From the NCBI RefSeq assembly GCF_001556185.1, contig NZ_LSIJ01000087.1:1-23424 (forward strand): a DNA stretch of 23,424 nt, in the 5' to 3' direction. The notes beneath the pieces are model-generated. The model was not told the origin of the DNA. It was given only the letters and a program-made list of their open reading frames with translations, and did no database searches. This document shows, piece after piece, positions 6,441 to 15,390 of the stretch; the stretch's first letter is position 1, and each line of letters starts with the position of its first letter. The DNA is from Sphingomonas sp. CCH10-B3 (GTDB lineage Bacteria; Pseudomonadota; Alphaproteobacteria; Sphingomonadales; Sphingomonadaceae). The position numbers and the translations under genes were made by a program.

Positions 6441-8120
6441 TCAATGCCGCGCGTCGGCGTCGATCACCGGCAGCGTTTCGAACTGGTGGAACGGCGGCGG
6501 GCTCGACAGCGTCCATTCGAGCGTCGTCGCACCTTCGCCCCACGGGCTGTCCTCGGCCTTGCGGCCTGCCAGCAGCGACCAGATCACATTGGCGAAGAAG
6601 AACACCATGCTCGCGGCCATGATCATGTAACCGAGCGATGCCCATTCATTGTACTTGGCAAAGGCCGGCGAATAATCCGGGATGCGACGCGGCATGCCCT
6701 GCAGACCCAGGAAGTGCATCGGGAAGAACAGCAGGTTCACGCCGACGAAGAACATCCAGAAATGGATCTGGCCGAGCGCCTCGTTCATCATCCGGCCCGA
6801 CATTTTCGGGAACCAGTAGGAGAAGCCGGCGAACAGGCTGAACACCGCGCCGAGCGACAGCACATAGTGGAAGTGCGCGACGACGTAATAAGTGTCCTGC
6901 ATGTAATCGTCGATGCCGCCGTTGGCGAGCACCACGCCGGTGACGCCGCCGACGGTGAACATGAAGATGAACCCGATCGCCCACAGCATCGGCGTCTTGA
7001 AGGTCAGCGAACCGCCCCACATCGTCGCGATCCAGCTGAAGATCTTGATGCCGGTCGGCACCGCGATCACCATCGTCGCGGCGGTGAAGTACATCTTCAC
7101 GTTCACGCTGAGGCCGGTGGTGAACATGTGGTGCGCCCACACGATGAAGCCGACCACCCCGATCGCGACCATCGCATAGGCCATGCCGAGATAGCCGAAG
7201 ATCGGCTTCTTCGAGAAGGTCGAGATGACATGGCTGACGATGCCGAAGCCCGGCAGGATCATGATGTACACTTCGGGGTGGCCGAAGAACCAGAACAGAT
7301 GCTGGTACAGCACCGGATCGCCGCCGCCGGCCGGATCGAAGAAGGTCGTGCCGAAATTGCGGTCGGTCAGCAGCATCGTGATCGCCGCCGCCAGCACCGG
7401 CAGCGAGAGCAGCAGCAGGAAGGCCGTGACGAGCACCGACCAGACGAACAGCGGCATCTTGTGCAGCGTCATGCCCGGTGCGCGCATGTTGAAGATGGTG
7501 GTGATGAAGTTGATTGCGCCCAGGATCGAGCTCGCGCCCGCCAGGTGCAGCGACAGGATCGCCATGTCGACCGCCGGGCTCTTGTCCTGCGTCGACAACG
7601 GCGCATAGACCGTCCAGCCAGTGCCCGCACCGCCGAAGAAGGGCGAGGCCAGCAGCAGAACGAACGCCGGGATCAGCAGCCAGAAGCTGATGTTGTTCAT
7701 GCGCGGGAACGCCATGTCCGGCGCGCCGATCATGATCGGGACGAACCAGTTGCCGAAGCCGCCGATCATCGCCGGCATGACCATGAAGAACACCATAATC
7801 AGACCATGCGCGGTGATCAGCACGTTCCAGAGGTGAAGCGACTCATCGAGCGATGCCGCACTGCCGCCCGACAGCATCGTTGCCCATTGCGGCAGATATT
7901 GCAGGCCCGGTTGCGCCAGTTCGAAGCGCATCATGCCCGAGATCGCGCCGCCGATGATGCCTGCCACGATCGCGAAGATCAGGTAGAGCGTGCCAATGTC
8001 CTTGTGGTTGGTCGACATGAACCAACGCGCGAAGAAACCGGGCAGGTGATCGGCGTCATGATGCGCATGATCGTCGCCATGCGCCTGGAAAGCCGTGGGG
8101 TGGAGAGCGGTGTCGGTCAT
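6441..8120 (-). CDS. ctaD: Cytochrome c oxidase subunit I, aa3 type
   Basis: A 559-residue, 12-helix catalytic subunit holding heme a, heme a3 and CuB. Visible ligands are His105 in TAHGLIM and His418 for heme a, His416 for heme a3 (VAHFHYV), and His281, His330 and His331 for CuB. Tyr285 in GHPEVYI is the crosslinked tyrosine, and Glu283 in the same motif marks the A1 type. D-channel residues Asp135 and Asn142 lie in [12 protein letters not shown], and the K-channel Lys375 in FKTPMLW. The first 30 residues form a His-rich, Asp-rich N-terminal tail ([13 protein letters not shown]). The ATG at 8120 is three bases after the ctaC stop. All key residues are present, so an active heme-copper oxidase pumping protons is expected. 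Confidence 0.98.
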   Translation of the reverse strand: MTDTALHPTAFQAHGDDHAHHDADHLPGFFARWFMSTNHKDIGTLYLIFAIVAGIIGGAISGMMRFELAQPGLQYLPQWATMLSGGSAASLDESLHLWNVLITAHGLIMVFFMVMPAMIGGFGNWFVPIMIGAPDMAFPRMNNISFWLLIPAFVLLLASPFFGGAGTGWTVYAPLSTQDKSPAVDMAILSLHLAGASSILGAINFITTIFNMRAPGMTLHKMPLFVWSVLVTAFLLLLSLPVLAAAITMLLTDRNFGTTFFDPAGGGDPVLYQHLFWFFGHPEVYIMILPGFGIVSHVISTFSKKPIFGYLGMAYAMVAIGVVGFIVWAHHMFTTGLSVNVKMYFTAATMVIAVPTGIKIFSWIATMWGGSLTFKTPMLWAIGFIFMFTVGGVTGVVLANGGIDDYMQDTYYVVAHFHYVLSLGAVFSLFAGFSYWFPKMSGRMMNEALGQIHFWMFFVGVNLLFFPMHFLGLQGMPRRIPDYSPAFAKYNEWASLGYMIMAASMVFFFANVIWSLLAGRKAEDSPWGEGATTLEWTLSSPPPFHQFETLPVIDADARH

Positions 8121-8123
8121 GGC

Positions 8124-9215
8124 TTACTTGTCCGAAGGTGCAGCGGCGGGTGCCGGCGCAGTGGTGTTCGAGGTGGCAGCGGCAGGAATGGCGGCCGGTG
8201 CCGCAGCGGCCGGGGCGGCGGCAGATGCCGCGCCCTTCACCGTGCCGCCCTTGGCGACCACCCACTGGTCGAAGGTCGCCTTGTCGACGGCAACGACCGT
8301 GATCGGCATGTAACCGTGGCGCGAGCCGCACAGTTCCGAACACTGGCCGAAATAGACCCCCGGCTTCTGGATGGTGAAGCTGGTTTCGTTGATCCGGCCC
8401 GGGATCGCGTCGAGCTTGATCCAGAAGGCGGGCATCGCCCACGCGTGGATGACATCGGCCGAGGTCGTCAGCAGCTTGATCGGCACACCGACCGGCAGCA
8501 CGACGCGGTTATCGGTGGCGAGCAGTGGCGGGCCGTCGGCATCGGTGCGCGCGCGTTCGCCGGCGGCAACTTCGCCCTTTTCCTTCAGCATGTTGGCGGT
8601 GATTTCAAAGCCGCCGTTGTCGGGGTATTGATAGCTCCAGTACCACTGGTTGCCGATCGCCTTCAGCGTGATCGCGTTCGACGGCGCGGGCTTGTACTGC
8701 GCCTGCAGCAGCCCGATCGATGGCACCGCAATGCCGACGAGAATGATCACCGGCGCCAGCGTCCAGATCACTTCGATCATGGTGTTGTGCGACGTCTTCG
8801 ACGCGACCGGGTTGGCAGCGCGGCGGTAGCGCAGCACGACCCAGACCAGCAGCCCGAGCACAAACAGCGAAATTGCCGTGATCACCGGCACAAGAATCGA
8901 ATCATGCATCCATGCGGCGCGCTTGCCGGTCGGCGTCACTTGCTGCTGCACGTCGATCCAGCCGTCGACGGGCTGACCGATCTTGGGGTCGATGGGAACG
9001 TCCGGGCCGCCATCGACCGCGAGCAGCGGATTGGTCGCTTCGGGGGCGGCGGGAGCAGCGGTGGTCGGCGCCGGTTTGGCCGCATCGACCGTTACGGCTT
9101 GCGTGGTCGGCGCGGGTGCGGTGGCCGGTGCCTGGGCATGGCCGATGCCGCCGAGCATCAACCCCGTGGCGGCCAGTGCCGCGATCAATCCCTTGTTTCG
9201 CCCAATTTTCAACAT
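8124..9215 (-). CDS. ctaC: Cytochrome c oxidase subunit II with CuA site
   Basis: A 363-residue subunit that accepts electrons from cytochrome c through the binuclear CuA centre. A signal peptide (1-29, ending GIGHAQA) is followed by an Ala/Pro/Thr-rich linker (30-62), two TM helices (about 107-127 and 148-170) and the periplasmic cupredoxin domain. CuA ligands are His257, Cys292, Glu294, Cys296, His300 and Met303, and the aromatic electron-entry patch is [10 protein letters not shown] (189-198). Residues after about 325 form an Ala/Pro-rich tail of about 38 residues lacking a cytochrome c domain. The ATG at 9215 gives a proper signal peptide; its ribosome binding site is weak (GGGCGACAACGACTG before the ATG). 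First gene of the operon. Confidence 0.96.
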   Translation of the reverse strand: MLKIGRNKGLIAALAATGLMLGGIGHAQAPATAPAPTTQAVTVDAAKPAPTTAAPAAPEATNPLLAVDGGPDVPIDPKIGQPVDGWIDVQQQVTPTGKRAAWMHDSILVPVITAISLFVLGLLVWVVLRYRRAANPVASKTSHNTMIEVIWTLAPVIILVGIAVPSIGLLQAQYKPAPSNAITLKAIGNQWYWSYQYPDNGGFEITANMLKEKGEVAAGERARTDADGPPLLATDNRVVLPVGVPIKLLTTSADVIHAWAMPAFWIKLDAIPGRINETSFTIQKPGVYFGQCSELCGSRHGYMPITVVAVDKATFDQWVVAKGGTVKGAASAAAPAAAAPAAIPAAATSNTTAPAPAAAPSDK

Positions 9216-9242
9216 CAGTCGTTGTCGCCCCAACTTTGGAGT

Positions 9243-9274
9243 GCTCGCGATGCGAGCGGTCACGCGCAAGCGCG
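9243..9274. promoter_or_regulatory. Two small hairpins in the ctaC leader
   Basis: Bases 9243-9248 pair with 9252-9257 (GCTCGC / GCGAGC, loop of three) and 9263-9267 pair with 9270-9274 (CGCGC / GCGCG). Both lie between the predicted transcription start near 9282 and the ctaC ATG at 9215, so they would be in the untranslated leader. No regulatory ligand is suggested by the sequence. Confidence 0.4.
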
Positions 9275-9288
9275 CCTCTATGGCAGGG

Positions 9289-9317
9289 CCTATACGCAGC
9301 CCTGTCCGCAGCCTCAA
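9289..9317 (-). promoter_or_regulatory. Predicted promoter of the cytochrome c oxidase operon
   Basis: On the minus strand TTGAGG (9317-9312) is followed after exactly 17 bases by TATAGG (9294-9289), each matching the sigma-70-type consensus at four of six positions including the core TTGA and TATA. Transcription would start near 9282, leaving a leader of about 67 bases before ctaC. It is the best promoter-like pair I found in the 224-base ctaC-pyrE gap. Confidence 0.5.
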
Positions 9318-9439
9318 GCACATCGCATACGTTTTTTGGGTCAGGGTCGTCCCGCTCCGATTGCGCAGCCAGAACCACGACTCTATCAACCGCGTTCGAA
9401 AACGGGCAGTTTCAGCCCTGTGCAAAGGCGAAAAGATCG

Positions 9440-10021
9440 ATGACCGAAGCCGAGGTGCTCGACGAATTCAGGGCGGCAAATGCGCTGATGGAGGGGCATT
9501 TCATCCTGTCGTCAGGCCTTCGCTCACCGGTGTTCCTGCAAAAGATGCTGGTATTTCAGGACCCGGTCCGCACCGAGCGCCTGGCGCGCGCGCTTGCCGA
9601 GCGGATCACCGCGGCCTTCGGGCCGGTCGACCTTGTCGTCTCGCCGGCGATGGGCGGCATCATTCCGGGGTACGAGACCGCGCGCGCGCTGGGCTGCAAG
9701 GCGATCTTCGTCGAGCGCGTCGACGGGCAATTCGAACTGCGCCGCAATTTCGAGATTCCGGCGGGTGCGCGCGTGGTGATGGTCGAGGATCTGGTGACGA
9801 CTGGCCTGTCGTCGCGCGAATGCATCGCCGCGATCCGCCAGCATCCCGGCGAATTGCTGGGCGCCGCCTGCATCATTGACCGGTCGAACGGGACGGCCGA
9901 TGTCGGCGTGCCGCTGGTGTCGCTGTGCAAGCTCGACATTCCCGCCTATCCCGCGGACGCGCTGCCGCCCGAACTGGCGGCGATCCCGCCGGTCAAGCCG
10001 GGCAGCCGGGGGCTGCAGTGA
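9440..10021 (+). CDS. pyrE: Orotate phosphoribosyltransferase
   Basis: A 193-residue enzyme that joins orotate to PRPP to form OMP in pyrimidine synthesis. The PRPP-binding loop is [15 protein letters not shown] (111-125), and SSGLRSPVF (24-32) and [15 protein letters not shown] (68-82) are the expected substrate-binding regions. Length fits the family. The ATG at 9440 follows AAGG and GAAAAGA purine runs. It is the first gene of the plus-strand operon, divergent from ctaC across a 224-base gap. Its stop overlaps the pdxJ start as GTGA. Confidence 0.95.
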   Translation: MTEAEVLDEFRAANALMEGHFILSSGLRSPVFLQKMLVFQDPVRTERLARALAERITAAFGPVDLVVSPAMGGIIPGYETARALGCKAIFVERVDGQFELRRNFEIPAGARVVMVEDLVTTGLSSRECIAAIRQHPGELLGAACIIDRSNGTADVGVPLVSLCKLDIPAYPADALPPELAAIPPVKPGSRGLQ

Positions 10022-10770
10022 CCGATCAATTTCGCCGCGCTGACGATGATCGTCTTCGGCTGGGGGTCAACATCGATCACGTTGCGACCGTGCGCAATGC
10101 GCGCGGAGTCGGCTATCCCGATCCGGTGCGCGCGGCGTTGCTGGCGGCGGAGGCTGGCGCCGACGGCATCACCGCGCATCTGCGCGAGGACCGGCGGCAC
10201 ATCACCGATGACGATATCGCCCGGCTGGCGGCGGGGCTGACGATCCCGCTCAATCTGGAAATGGCCGCGACCGAGGAGATGCTCGGTATCGCGCTGCGCC
10301 ACCGCCCGCACGCCGCGTGCATCGTTCCGGAAAAGCGCGAGGAGCGGACCACCGAAGGCGGGCTCGACGCCGCCGGACAGCATGATCACCTCGCGCCGAT
10401 GTTGCGGGCGTTGCGCGAGGCAGGCGTGCGGGTGTCGCTCTTCATCGAACCCGATGCCGCCCAGATCGCCGCCGCCGTGTCGCTCGGCGCGCCGGTGGTC
10501 GAACTCCATACCGGGCGCTATGCCGAGCTCGCGGGCGAAGCACAGACGGCCGAGCTCCGCCGCCTCTCCGATGCCGCCGCGCTCGCCGCCAAGAACGGGA
10601 TCGAGGTCCATGCCGGCCACGGGCTGACCTTCGACAATGTCGCTCCGATCGCCGCGATCCCGCAGGTGCGCGAACTCAATATCGGCCATTTCCTGATCGG
10701 TGAAGCGATCTTCACCGGGCTGGGCGAGGCGGTACGGACGATGCGGGCAGCGATGGACGCGGCGCGTTGA
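10018..10770 (+). CDS. pdxJ: Pyridoxine 5'-phosphate synthase
   Basis: A 250-residue TIM-barrel enzyme that condenses 3-amino-2-oxopropyl phosphate with 1-deoxyxylulose 5-phosphate to make PNP in the DXP-dependent vitamin B6 pathway. Family blocks are [16 protein letters not shown] (15-30), the EMAATEEM strand, [27 protein letters not shown] and [13 protein letters not shown]. The start is GTG, overlapping the pyrE stop by four bases; the conserved region begins about 14 residues in, which suits this start. The stop overlaps the acpS start as TTGA. pdxJ-acpS adjacency is widespread in proteobacteria. Confidence 0.96.
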   Translation: MTDQFRRADDDRLRLGVNIDHVATVRNARGVGYPDPVRAALLAAEAGADGITAHLREDRRHITDDDIARLAAGLTIPLNLEMAATEEMLGIALRHRPHAACIVPEKREERTTEGGLDAAGQHDHLAPMLRALREAGVRVSLFIEPDAAQIAAAVSLGAPVVELHTGRYAELAGEAQTAELRRLSDAAALAAKNGIEVHAGHGLTFDNVAPIAAIPQVRELNIGHFLIGEAIFTGLGEAVRTMRAAMDAAR

Positions 10771-11168
10771 TCATCGGCATCGGTTCGGACCTCTGCAATA
10801 TCGAGCGTATCCAGGCCTCGCTCGACCGCTTCGGTGACCGGTTCGAGGCGCGCGTGTTCACCGATGTCGAGCGCGCCAAGGCAGCGGCGCGCCCCTTCAC
10901 CAGGGCGGGCACGCTCGCCAAGCGCTTCGCCGCCAAGGAAGCCTTTTCCAAAGCGGTCGGGACCGGATTCAAGCGTGGGGTGTTCATGCGCGATATCGGC
11001 GTCATCAACGCTCCATCGGGCGCGCCGACACTCGCGCTGACCGGCGGCGCGCTCGCAAGGCTTGACGCGATCACGCCGCAAGGGCACGCCGCGCGGATAT
11101 TTTTGTCGCTGACCGATGACCATCCCTGGGCCCAGGCGTTCGTGGTGATCGAGGCAGTGGCGCGTTAA
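10767..11168 (+). CDS. acpS: Holo-[acyl-carrier-protein] synthase
   Basis: A 133-residue phosphopantetheinyl transferase that moves the 4'-phosphopantetheine arm of CoA to apo-ACP, activating fatty-acid synthesis. The magnesium-binding Asp8 ([12 protein letters not shown]) and Glu58 ([16 protein letters not shown]) are at the canonical positions of AcpS enzymes. The start is the rare TTG, overlapping the pdxJ stop as TTGA. It is well supported because conserved residues begin at position 2 and the catalytic residues fall at the standard numbers. It is followed by lepB after 11 bases. Confidence 0.95.
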   Translation: MIIGIGSDLCNIERIQASLDRFGDRFEARVFTDVERAKAAARPFTRAGTLAKRFAAKEAFSKAVGTGFKRGVFMRDIGVINAPSGAPTLALTGGALARLDAITPQGHAARIFLSLTDDHPWAQAFVVIEAVAR

Positions 11169-11179
11169 AGGTCGAAGTT

Positions 11180-12088
11180 ATGGCGAGTGAGGACGTGGCG
11201 TTGGAAGCCGGACCAGAGCAGCAATCTGCAGCGCCCGATGGCAAGGCGGCGAAGGGCAAGACCGATTGGGCCGCCGAACTGAAGGGCATTTTCTGCCTGG
11301 TGCTCGCCGTGCTCGGCTTCCATACGTTCGTGGCAAAGCCTTTCTACATTCCGTCGGAATCGATGTTGCCGGGGCTGCTGGTCGGCGATCAGCTCGTCGT
11401 CTCCAAATTCCCCTATGGCTATTCCTACATCTCGCCGACGTTCCACGTCCTGCCCTTCATCAAGGGGCGACTGCTTGGTCGTTTGCCTGAGCGCGGCGAT
11501 GTCGTGATCATCTCGCCGCCGGGCGTAAATTCGGACTATATCAAGCGCGTCGTCGGCCTGCCCGGCGACAAGGTGGAAGTGCGCGACGGGGTGCTGATCC
11601 TGAACGGCAAGCCGGTCGAGCGCGGCCCGCTGCATTATGTCGACGTCCGCGCCTATGGCGGCGTGACGATTCCCGGCGAAGGCAAGCTGACCTGCGACGC
11701 GAGCGAATATTCGCCCGATGCGATGACCATCGGCGCCGACGGCGTCAAACATTGCAAGCTGCCGGTCATCACCGAAACATTGCCCAATGGCCGCCGTTAC
11801 GACACGGTCGAGCTGGGGCGCAGCGATGGTGATTTTTACGGCCCCGTCGTGGTGCCGCCCGACCATGTCTTCGTGATGGGCGACAACCGTGATCGCAGCG
11901 CCGACAGCCGCTTCCCGGTTGCGCAGCTCGGGCTCGGCGGACCGGTGCCATGGGAAAATCTGGGCGGGCGCGCCGAGTTCATCACCTATTCGAAGACCGG
12001 CGAAGGGACGTGGAACCCGCTGACCTGGGGCCAGTCGTTCCGCGGTGGCCGTGCGGGCGTGTCGCTGCACGCCCCGCGCGTCAAATAG
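11180..12088 (+). CDS. lepB: Signal peptidase I
   Basis: A 302-residue membrane protease that removes signal peptides from exported proteins. After an acidic, Ala-rich cytoplasmic tail (1-35) there is one TM helix (about 36-53). The catalytic serine is Ser61 in FYIPSESMLPGL and the general-base lysine is Lys122 in YIKRVVGLPGD. The late GDNRDRSADSR motif is box E. An insertion between boxes D and E (about 145-245) is usual for proteobacterial LepB. The ATG at 11180 has an AAAGG eight bases upstream. In many alphaproteobacteria rnc and era follow lepB; here they do not. Confidence 0.96.
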   Translation: MASEDVALEAGPEQQSAAPDGKAAKGKTDWAAELKGIFCLVLAVLGFHTFVAKPFYIPSESMLPGLLVGDQLVVSKFPYGYSYISPTFHVLPFIKGRLLGRLPERGDVVIISPPGVNSDYIKRVVGLPGDKVEVRDGVLILNGKPVERGPLHYVDVRAYGGVTIPGEGKLTCDASEYSPDAMTIGADGVKHCKLPVITETLPNGRRYDTVELGRSDGDFYGPVVVPPDHVFVMGDNRDRSADSRFPVAQLGLGGPVPWENLGGRAEFITYSKTGEGTWNPLTWGQSFRGGRAGVSLHAPRVK

Positions 12089-12098
12089 GCGCGCGATC

Positions 12099-13166
12099 AT
12101 GAGCGAAGAGGCCGCGCTCGACGATCTGGTGCAGGGGCCGGGCCCCAATGAACTGCGCGATCCCTTCGTCCGGCAGGAGCTGAAGCGCGCGAGCGTCTGG
12201 CTCGGGCTTGCCGCCGCAATGGCGCTGGTCGTGCTGCTGATCCAGCCGTTGCTGATCATCTTCGGCGGGCTGGTGTTTGCATCGATGCTCGACGGCGGCG
12301 TGCGGCTGCTCGGCCGGGTGTTGCCGATTGCGCGCGGCTGGCGGTTGATGATCGTCGTGGTGCTGACGATCGCCTTCATCACGATCGTGGTGTTCATGAC
12401 CGGGGTGCAGGTCGCCGACCAGTTCGCGCAGTTGCGCGCGACGCTGTCGGTGCAGGCCGACCGCCTGTTCGCCTGGGCCGCCGAGCATGGGATGATGCCC
12501 GACCGCGCCGATGTGAACGGGCTGCTCCAGCAGGCGATGGGATCGTTCGGGCGGCTGACATCATTCGTCGGCACTGCCGTCGGCGCCATCGCCAGCTTGC
12601 TGATGGTGCTCGTGATCGGGCTGTTCGTGGCCATGGAGCCGCGGCTCTACGAACGCGGGCTCGAATGGCTGGTGCCGTCGGACATGCGCGCCGAATGGGC
12701 AATCACGATGGACCGCATGGCGCTGACGATGCGGCGCCTGCTTGCCGGGCGGTTGCTCGGCATGCTGGTCGAAGGCGTGCTGATCTGGCTGGCGCTGTGG
12801 GCGGCCGGCGTGCCGATGGCGCTGCTGCTCGGCATCATTACCGGCATGCTGGCGTTCATTCCCAATATCGGCGCGTTGGTGTCGGGCGCGCTGATGGTCG
12901 CGGTCGGCTTTTCGGCGGGTTATGAGCAAGGCATCTGGGCCATCGTCATCTATTTCGCGATCCAGAATTTCGACGGCTATGTCGTCATCCCGATGATTGC
13001 GCGCAACACCGTCGACATGCCCCCCGCACTGACGCTGTCGTCGCAGATTCTGGCGAGTACGCTGTTCGGGGTGCTCGGTCTGGCGCTGGCCGATCCGATG
13101 GTCGCGATGATCAAGGTCGCGCTGGAGCGCAATTCGGAGCGCCCGCATGACGAGGTTGCTGCGTGA
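12099..13166 (+). CDS. AI-2E transporter / PerM-family membrane protein
   Basis: A 355-residue polytopic membrane protein of the AI-2E transporter (PerM, UPF0118) family. A charged cytoplasmic tail (1-30) leads to a double helix at about 33-62, a third TM at about 80-100, a long soluble loop, and four or five more helices. The conserved FIPNIGALVSG segment is at about 253-263 and the QNFDGYVVIPMI segment follows. Members have been linked to AI-2 export or sodium-proton antiport, but most are uncharacterised, so no substrate is proposed. The ATG at 12099 lies 10 bases after the lepB stop. The stop overlaps maiA as GTGA. Confidence 0.88.
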   Translation: MSEEAALDDLVQGPGPNELRDPFVRQELKRASVWLGLAAAMALVVLLIQPLLIIFGGLVFASMLDGGVRLLGRVLPIARGWRLMIVVVLTIAFITIVVFMTGVQVADQFAQLRATLSVQADRLFAWAAEHGMMPDRADVNGLLQQAMGSFGRLTSFVGTAVGAIASLLMVLVIGLFVAMEPRLYERGLEWLVPSDMRAEWAITMDRMALTMRRLLAGRLLGMLVEGVLIWLALWAAGVPMALLLGIITGMLAFIPNIGALVSGALMVAVGFSAGYEQGIWAIVIYFAIQNFDGYVVIPMIARNTVDMPPALTLSSQILASTLFGVLGLALADPMVAMIKVALERNSERPHDEVAA

Positions 13167-13795
13167 AGCTGCGGCTGTTCGATTACTGGCGGTCATCGGC
13201 AAGCTATCGCGTGCGGATCGCGCTGGCGTTGAAGGGCGTTGATTATGAGCGCGTGCCGGTCAATCTGGTCGCCGCCGAGCAGTTGAGCGCCGACAATCGC
13301 GCGCGCAATCCGCAAGGGCTGGTGCCCACGCTCGAGGTCGATAGCGTGCCGATTACGCAGAGCATGGCCATCATCGACTGGATCGACGCGACCTATCCGC
13401 ATCCGCCGCTGTATCCGACCGAACCGATGGCGCGCGCCCACACGCTGTCGCAGGCAATGCTGATCGTCGCTGACATCCATCCGATCGACAATATGCGCGT
13501 GCTGAAGCGGCTCGAAACGCAGTTCGGCGCCGATCAGGCGGCCAAGGACGACTGGTATCGCCATTGGATCGCGACCGGCTTTGCCGCGCTTGAGCAAGTG
13601 GCGGGCGCGGGACCTTTTCTGGGCGGCGACGCGCCGGGCATCGCCGATCTCTGCCTGGTGCCGCAAATGTATAACGCCCGCCGGTTCGCGCTGCCGCTCG
13701 ACGCTTATCCGCGGCTGGTGGCGATCGATGCGGCGGCGAACGCGCTGCCGGCCTTTGCCGCGGCGCACCCCGACGCCGTGAAGCCTGCCGCCTGA
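13163..13795 (+). CDS. maiA: Maleylacetoacetate isomerase (zeta-class glutathione S-transferase)
   Basis: A 210-residue GST-fold protein. The zeta-class signature SSASYRVRIAL (11-21) supplies the glutathione-contacting serines, and QSMAIIDWID (about 66-75) completes the thioredoxin-like domain. The C-terminal helical domain carries GDAPGIADLCLVPQMYNARRF, typical of MaiA. The enzyme isomerises maleylacetoacetate to fumarylacetoacetate in tyrosine breakdown. No other tyrosine pathway genes are nearby, so a different zeta-GST substrate is possible. The GTG start overlaps the preceding stop. Last gene of the pyrE operon. Confidence 0.88.
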   Translation: MKLRLFDYWRSSASYRVRIALALKGVDYERVPVNLVAAEQLSADNRARNPQGLVPTLEVDSVPITQSMAIIDWIDATYPHPPLYPTEPMARAHTLSQAMLIVADIHPIDNMRVLKRLETQFGADQAAKDDWYRHWIATGFAALEQVAGAGPFLGGDAPGIADLCLVPQMYNARRFALPLDAYPRLVAIDAAANALPAFAAAHPDAVKPAA

Positions 13796-13848
13796 CCCCT
13801 ATGCCGCGCCGGGTTGATGCGCCGCTGCGCCGTGCCCAGATTGCCGCG

Positions 13849-13866
13849 CGGCGCGCTGCCGTTTTT
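13849..13866 (+). terminator. Weak candidate terminator after maiA
   Basis: CGGC (13849-13852) can pair with GCCG (13858-13861), followed directly by TTTTT (13862-13866). The stem is only four pairs, though the surrounding GCCGCGCGGC sequence could rearrange into other GC hairpins. It is placed where a terminator for the pyrE-maiA operon is expected, but the evidence is thin. Confidence 0.3.
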
Positions 13867-13935
13867 ACGCCGCAACTCTAGGGCATGTCGCGCCACCGCC
13901 TGTCGAGGGTGTCGCCCTTTGAGGATCATGCGTCG

Positions 13936-14850
13936 ATGCCCGCGCCGATTGCCGAACCGATGACGATGGGAAATGCGGCGCCGGCCGCGCTTCCCACCGA
14001 CCCGCCGAGCCGCTGGTCGATCGTCGCGGGCGGGCTGATCACGGCGGCAATGCTGTTGGGGATCGCGCGCGCGTTGTTCGGCGGTGGCCTTGCAGGTCTG
14101 AATGGTGCGATCCCACGCGACCCGATGTTCTATGTCATGTCGGTCGCGCTCTATCTCACGGTGCCGCTGGGCGACTACATCATCTTCCGTCGGCTGTGGC
14201 GGATTCCGCCCGAAGGTCTCGTGGCGTTGCTGAAAAAGGGCATCGCGAACGAAGTGGTGCTCGGCTACGCCGGCGAAGCCTATTTCTACGCCTGGGCGCG
14301 GACCCGGGCGACGATGGTCGCAGCGCCCTTTGGCGCGGTGAAGGATGTCAGCATCATGTCGGCAATCGCCGGCAATGCCGCGACCTTGCTGCTGGTGCTG
14401 CTGGCCTTGCCATTTGCTTACGGCGCGCTGCCGCCGCCGGTGGCGCGATCGGTGGTGATTTCGGTGCTCGTGGTGATCGCCGCGTCGCTGCCCTTCTTGA
14501 TCTTTTCGAAACGCGTCTTTTCGCTGCCGCGCGCGACGCTGTGGTGGGTGTTCTGGGTACACAGCGCGCGCCTGCTGGCGGCGGCATTGCTGATTGCGCT
14601 GGTATGGCATTTCGGCCGGCCCGATGTCGCGATCGGCAGCCTCATGCTGCTGTCGGCCGGGCGGATGCTGGTGGGGCGGTTGCCCTTGGTGCCGAACAAA
14701 GACCTTCTTTTCGCCAATTTTGCGATCTTCTTCGTCGGGCAGGAGGCGGGCCTGTCGAGCCTGGTCGCGGTGACGGCAGCGTTCACGCTGCTGATCCACA
14801 TCGCGCTGACCATTGTGTTCGGCCTGTTTGCGCTGGTTAGGAAAAACTGA
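13936..14850 (+). CDS. Uncharacterised polytopic membrane protein
   Basis: I do not recognise the family. From the ATG at 13936 the protein is 304 residues: a Pro/Ala-rich N terminus (about 1-27) followed by about eight hydrophobic helices. A hydrophilic stretch (LKKGIANEVVLGYAGEAYFYAWARTR) sits between TM2 and TM3 and contains two glutamates and several aromatic residues. The frame is open upstream to an ATG at 13885 (321 residues), but its AGGG lies too close to the start; GAGG at 13921 is better placed for 13936. The stop shares its A with the ATG of the next gene (TGATG), and AGGA lies seven bases before that ATG. The tight link to a secreted DUF2141 protein and a glycosyltransferase suggests an envelope role, possibly transport or polymerisation of a lipid-linked compound. 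That is inference only. Confidence 0.75.
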   Translation: MPAPIAEPMTMGNAAPAALPTDPPSRWSIVAGGLITAAMLLGIARALFGGGLAGLNGAIPRDPMFYVMSVALYLTVPLGDYIIFRRLWRIPPEGLVALLKKGIANEVVLGYAGEAYFYAWARTRATMVAAPFGAVKDVSIMSAIAGNAATLLLVLLALPFAYGALPPPVARSVVISVLVVIAASLPFLIFSKRVFSLPRATLWWVFWVHSARLLAAALLIALVWHFGRPDVAIGSLMLLSAGRMLVGRLPLVPNKDLLFANFAIFFVGQEAGLSSLVAVTAAFTLLIHIALTIVFGLFALVRKN

Positions 14851-15380
14851 TGGTCCGTTTCGCCGTTGCCGCTTCGTTGCTGGCCTTGCTGGTGTCGGCA
14901 AGTCCGCTGGCAGCCAGGGGAGGCCCCGTGCTGGGCAGTGATGCCGCCGCGTGCGACGCCAATGACGGGCCGGCGATCCTCGCCACGATAACCGGGTTGA
15001 AGGATCGCAAAGGTCGGTTGAAGCTCGAACTCTATCCTGCGACCGCCAATGATTTTCTGCGCGACGACCGCGACCTGATCAAGGAAGGCAAGATCTTCCG
15101 CCGCGTCTGGGCCGATACGCCCGCTGCCGGCCCGGTCGAAATCTGCATCCGCGTGCCGCGGGCCGGCAGCTACGGTCTGTTCTTTACCCATGACCGCGAC
15201 GGCAAGAACAAGTTCAACCTCTGGTCGGATGGCGCAGGCATCACCAGCAATGCCCGCATCGGCGCCAGCAAGCCCAAGATCGGCGCCTCGACGGTCGAGG
15301 CCGGGTCGGGGATCACCAATGTGACGATCAAGGCGCAATATCTGCGCGGGCTGAGCGGCCTGTCGCCGCTGAAGCAATAG
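14850..15380 (+). CDS. Secreted DUF2141-domain protein
   Basis: A 176-residue exported protein. A signal peptide (1-22, hydrophobic core AASLLALLVSA, ending PLAAR) precedes a beta-rich DUF2141 domain. The diagnostic block YGLFFTHDRDGKNKFN (108-123) matches the family theme of an aromatic strand followed by HD-x-DG-N. Cys35 and Cys99 could form a disulfide in the periplasm. DUF2141 proteins are periplasmic or outer-membrane-facing and have no known function. Translation is coupled to the preceding membrane protein (TGATG), and a glycosyltransferase starts 10 bases after the stop. Confidence 0.85.
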   Translation: MVRFAVAASLLALLVSASPLAARGGPVLGSDAAACDANDGPAILATITGLKDRKGRLKLELYPATANDFLRDDRDLIKEGKIFRRVWADTPAAGPVEICIRVPRAGSYGLFFTHDRDGKNKFNLWSDGAGITSNARIGASKPKIGASTVEAGSGITNVTIKAQYLRGLSGLSPLKQ

Positions 15381-15390
15381 CGCGCGGGCG

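Noticed and set aside
9361..9388. TTGCGC with TCTATC as a pyrE promoter
   Set aside because: The spacing is 15 bases and the -10 matches the consensus poorly, so it is not better than chance in this gap.
6444..9443. A 999-codon open frame on the plus strand antisense to ctaD and ctaC
   Set aside because: It is a shadow of two certain oxidase genes. Its translation is rich in Arg, His, Asp and Glu with no domain, as expected for the complement of GC-rich hydrophobic codons.
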